This document shows positions 62,264 through 64,000 of a stretch of DNA of 64,000 bases, piece by piece. The stretch is from assembly GCA_038325765.1 (NCBI GenBank), contig JBBQJI010000002.1:124001-188000 (forward strand). Reading direction: 5' to 3'. The first letter of the stretch is position 1. Each line of letters starts with the position of its first letter. Below the pieces are notes generated by a model, which was not told where the DNA came from, ran no database searches, and was given only the letters and a program-made list of their open reading frames with translations. A program made the position numbers and the translations under genes. Origin of the DNA: Xiheibacterium sp038325765 (GTDB lineage Bacteria; Myxococcota_A; Polyangia; Nannocystales; Nannocystaceae).

Positions 62264-62518
62264 GGCTTCGAGACGTCCTTGCCGCAGGGTCGGCGGTTGC
62301 GCCGTTCAGACGCGGTCCGTACCGGTGGGATTCAGGACGACCCGCGACGCGGGCTCGACCGCCGACGGGCCCGGCTCGAAACCGCGTGGCGCCGCGAATG
62401 ATCGACCAGGTGCGACGCCGTGCGCAAGCCCTGGGGTTCTCGGGGGCGAAACGCCACGGGGTACGCACGGCCGGATGCCCCGCGGCCACGCATGCGAGGC
62501 TGCGCCGGGCGAGGCGGC

Positions 62519-63163
62519 TCACTCGGGCCGTGCGCGCACCCGGACCTTGCCACCTCTGACCTCGACATCGAAGCGGAGCGCACGGCCACCGTGCTGCTCG
62601 GCGAGCTTCGGCGCCTCGCGCGAGAGCTTGCGCAGCAGCGCTGCGTAGGTCATCCCCTCGATCGACTCGCCGACCGATCGCTTGGCGGCGACCAATCGAT
62701 CGAACACCTCGCGCACGTTGTCGGGATCGACCAGCGTCGGCGCGGCGGAGATCTGGGCGGCGGAGATCGGGGCGGCGGAGATCGGGGCGGCGGCCATCGG
62801 ATCGGCCGTCGTCGTCTGTGCCGTAGGCTCATGCGCCGCCGATGGCGCGCGGCCGTTGGGCGCCTGGCGGGCGGCGAGATCGCGGCGCGACACACCACGC
62901 TCCATCTGATCGAGGATGCGGGTCCAGTAGTGCGCGTAGGTGATGTAGCGAGCGCGCAGGCCACCCAAACGGAAGCGGAGCACCGTCGTGCGCAACGAGG
63001 TGCCCTCGATCGCCCGCAGCTTGCGGTCGAGGCGTTCGCGCTGCCGCACCGGCGCGGCCCGGTCGACGCCCAGGAAATACTTCTCGTAGGCGACGCGCAG
63101 CCCCTCGATCTCGGCCTCGAGCTCGTCGAGCATCGCGTCGGGGTTCGCCGCCGACTCCGGCAT
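62519..63163 (-). CDS. MXAN_5187-like helical protein
   Basis: A 214-residue soluble protein. It starts MPESAANPDAMLDELEAEIEGLRVAYEKYFLGVDRAAPVRQRERLDRKLRAIEG, then LRTTVLRFRLGGLRARYITYAHYWTRILDQMERG, a layout seen in the conserved C-terminal region of the myxobacterial MXAN_5187 family. A tandem AAPIS linker follows, then a ~75-residue alpha/beta tail with GKVRVRARPE. Its function is unknown. The ATG at 63163 is chosen over an upstream codon at 63232 because the conserved part begins there. Confidence 0.72.
   Translation of the reverse strand: MPESAANPDAMLDELEAEIEGLRVAYEKYFLGVDRAAPVRQRERLDRKLRAIEGTSLRTTVLRFRLGGLRARYITYAHYWTRILDQMERGVSRRDLAARQAPNGRAPSAAHEPTAQTTTADPMAAAPISAAPISAAQISAAPTLVDPDNVREVFDRLVAAKRSVGESIEGMTYAALLRKLSREAPKLAEQHGGRALRFDVEVRGGKVRVRARPE
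62742..62801 (-). repeat. 15-bp tandem repeat in the MXAN_5187-like gene
   Basis: Four units of GCGGCGGAGATCGGG (variants at the ends, plus-strand sense) encode the AAPIS/AAQIS linker. Confidence 0.92.
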
Positions 63164-63297
63164 CTTGCGGGGAAGCACGCGCGAAAATCCTACCCGTTCG
63201 GCGCAGCGCCACAAGCCATCGATGTGAACCACCCCGTGGCGCGCATCGCGGCCCCACCCGACCCTTGGGAAGCGGGCACCTGCTATGCTGGCGCGCG

Positions 63298-64000
63298 ATG
63301 GGCAACATCTGGGCCTTCATCCTGCTCATCGGACCGCTCATCTTCGTACACGAGCTCGGCCACCTGCTCGCGGCGAAGCTGGTCGACGTCAAGGTGCTGC
63401 GGTTCTCCATTGGTTTCGGGCCGCCTTTGCTGCGGGCCCGCTTCGGCGAGACCGAGTACTGCTTGGCGCCGATCCCCTTGGGCGGCTACGTCTCGATGCT
63501 CGGACAGGGCAGCGAAGACATCCCCGCCGCCGAGCAGGAGCGCGCCCTGTCGAACAAGCCGCTGTGGGCGCGCTACCTGGTCCTCAGCGCCGGGCCGCTG
63601 GCCAACTTGCTGCTGCCCATCCTGGTCTACTTCTTCTTCTTCCTCCAGCACACGACGCTCACGCCCGCCGTGATCGGCACCGTCGTCGCCGGCTCGGCCG
63701 CCGACCAGGCCGGCCTGGTCCAGGGCGATCGCATCGTCGCCATCGACGACCGCGACATCCGCTCGTGGCAGGACATGAGCCAGCGCGTCGCGAAGTCGCC
63801 TGGCATCGATCTCGAGGTCCACATCGAGCGCGACGGCAAGCGACTCGATCGCACCGTGACGCCGGCCAAGAAGATCTCGCGCAACGCCATCGGAGTCGCG
63901 ACGCCGGTCGGTCGCCTCGGGGTGCTCGCGGCGTTCTACGCCCCGCAGATCGGCATCATCGATCCGCGCTCGCCCGCTTATCTCGAGGGCCTGCGCTCGG
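63298..64000 (+). CDS. rseP: RseP-type (M50) site-2 protease, 3' truncated
   Basis: The first 234 residues of an inner-membrane zinc protease that cuts membrane-bound substrates such as anti-sigma factors. The first helix carries FVHELGHLLAAKL with HELGH (zinc ligands), then FSIGFGPPL and PLGGYVSMLG as in the family. A second helix (LSAGPLANLLLPILVYFFFF) and a PDZ domain (VIGTVVAGSAADQAGLVQGDRIVAIDD) follow. The C-terminal membrane part with the second active-site motif lies beyond the window. The ATG at 63298 is clear. Confidence 0.93.
   Translation, partial: MGNIWAFILLIGPLIFVHELGHLLAAKLVDVKVLRFSIGFGPPLLRARFGETEYCLAPIPLGGYVSMLGQGSEDIPAAEQERALSNKPLWARYLVLSAGPLANLLLPILVYFFFFLQHTTLTPAVIGTVVAGSAADQAGLVQGDRIVAIDDRDIRSWQDMSQRVAKSPGIDLEVHIERDGKRLDRTVTPAKKISRNAIGVATPVGRLGVLAAFYAPQIGIIDPRSPAYLEGLRS

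Overview
This 64 kb window is very GC-rich and gene-dense. It looks like chromosomal DNA from a myxobacterium (Myxococcota), most likely of the Nannocystis/Plesiocystis type. The evidence is several Ser/Thr protein kinases with transmembrane tails, large sigma-54 activators, many lipoproteins, TPR proteins, a Roadblock protein, an oxidosqualene cyclase of the sterol type and a small bacterial histone. I see no tRNA, rRNA, CRISPR array, IS element or phage gene. The gene assigned at each edge is cut off by the window.

Region 1 (1-9.7 kb) holds a truncated PPIC-type isomerase with a Roadblock protein, a 2[4Fe-4S] ferredoxin, two tandem LPG-synthase-type membrane proteins, a YhhQ-type queuosine-precursor transporter, smc, and divergently ftsY. 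Region 2 (9.7-19.1 kb) has a 0.6 kb gap, two secreted beta-barrel-like proteins in tandem, a small lipoprotein, a 1605-residue kinase-like/TPR/GAF/sigma-54 activator fusion, an App1-type phosphatase, and a 64-residue histone-fold protein with its own promoter and terminator. Region 3 (19.4-29.2 kb) has tsaE, an M1 aminopeptidase lipoprotein with a membrane protein, a Ser/Thr kinase coupled to a secreted barrel-like protein, and an ECF sigma factor at the end of an mtnP-pfkB-sigma operon. Region 4 (29.3-37 kb) has a kinase operon (kinase, secreted TPR-like protein, CBM9-like lipoprotein, CAP-domain lipoprotein), an unknown helical protein and a YihY family protein.

Region 5 (37-49 kb) has a TldD/TldE (PmbA) protease pair, a lipoprotein whose signal peptide is stretched by a 15-bp tandem repeat, and a Yip1-like protein. 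A lipoprotein-type SAM methyltransferase is translationally coupled to the oxidosqualene cyclase, and then comes an argC-argB-M20 peptidase-CorC operon with 4-nt overlaps throughout. Region 6 (49-57.5 kb) has an odd 0.75 kb intergenic stretch full of TTGGCTT words, a MutH-like nuclease with a possible zinc site, a tiny KDG-repeat lipoprotein, a thioesterase, and a compact five-gene signalling operon (winged-helix protein, helical protein, sigma-54 response regulator, TPR histidine kinase, stand-alone receiver). Region 7 (57.6-64 kb) has a Cys-rich LDLa-like lipoprotein, bioA with a lipoprotein, a TIG/PA14 lipoprotein, an MXAN_5187-like protein and the start of rseP.

The items most worth a second look are the sterol cyclase/methyltransferase pair, the histone, the five-gene signalling operon with two insertion-bearing receivers, the kinase-like sigma-54 fusion, and the recurring 15-bp coding repeats. 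Start codons are often GTG, and 4-nt GTGA/ATGA overlaps are the rule, so I used them to choose many starts.
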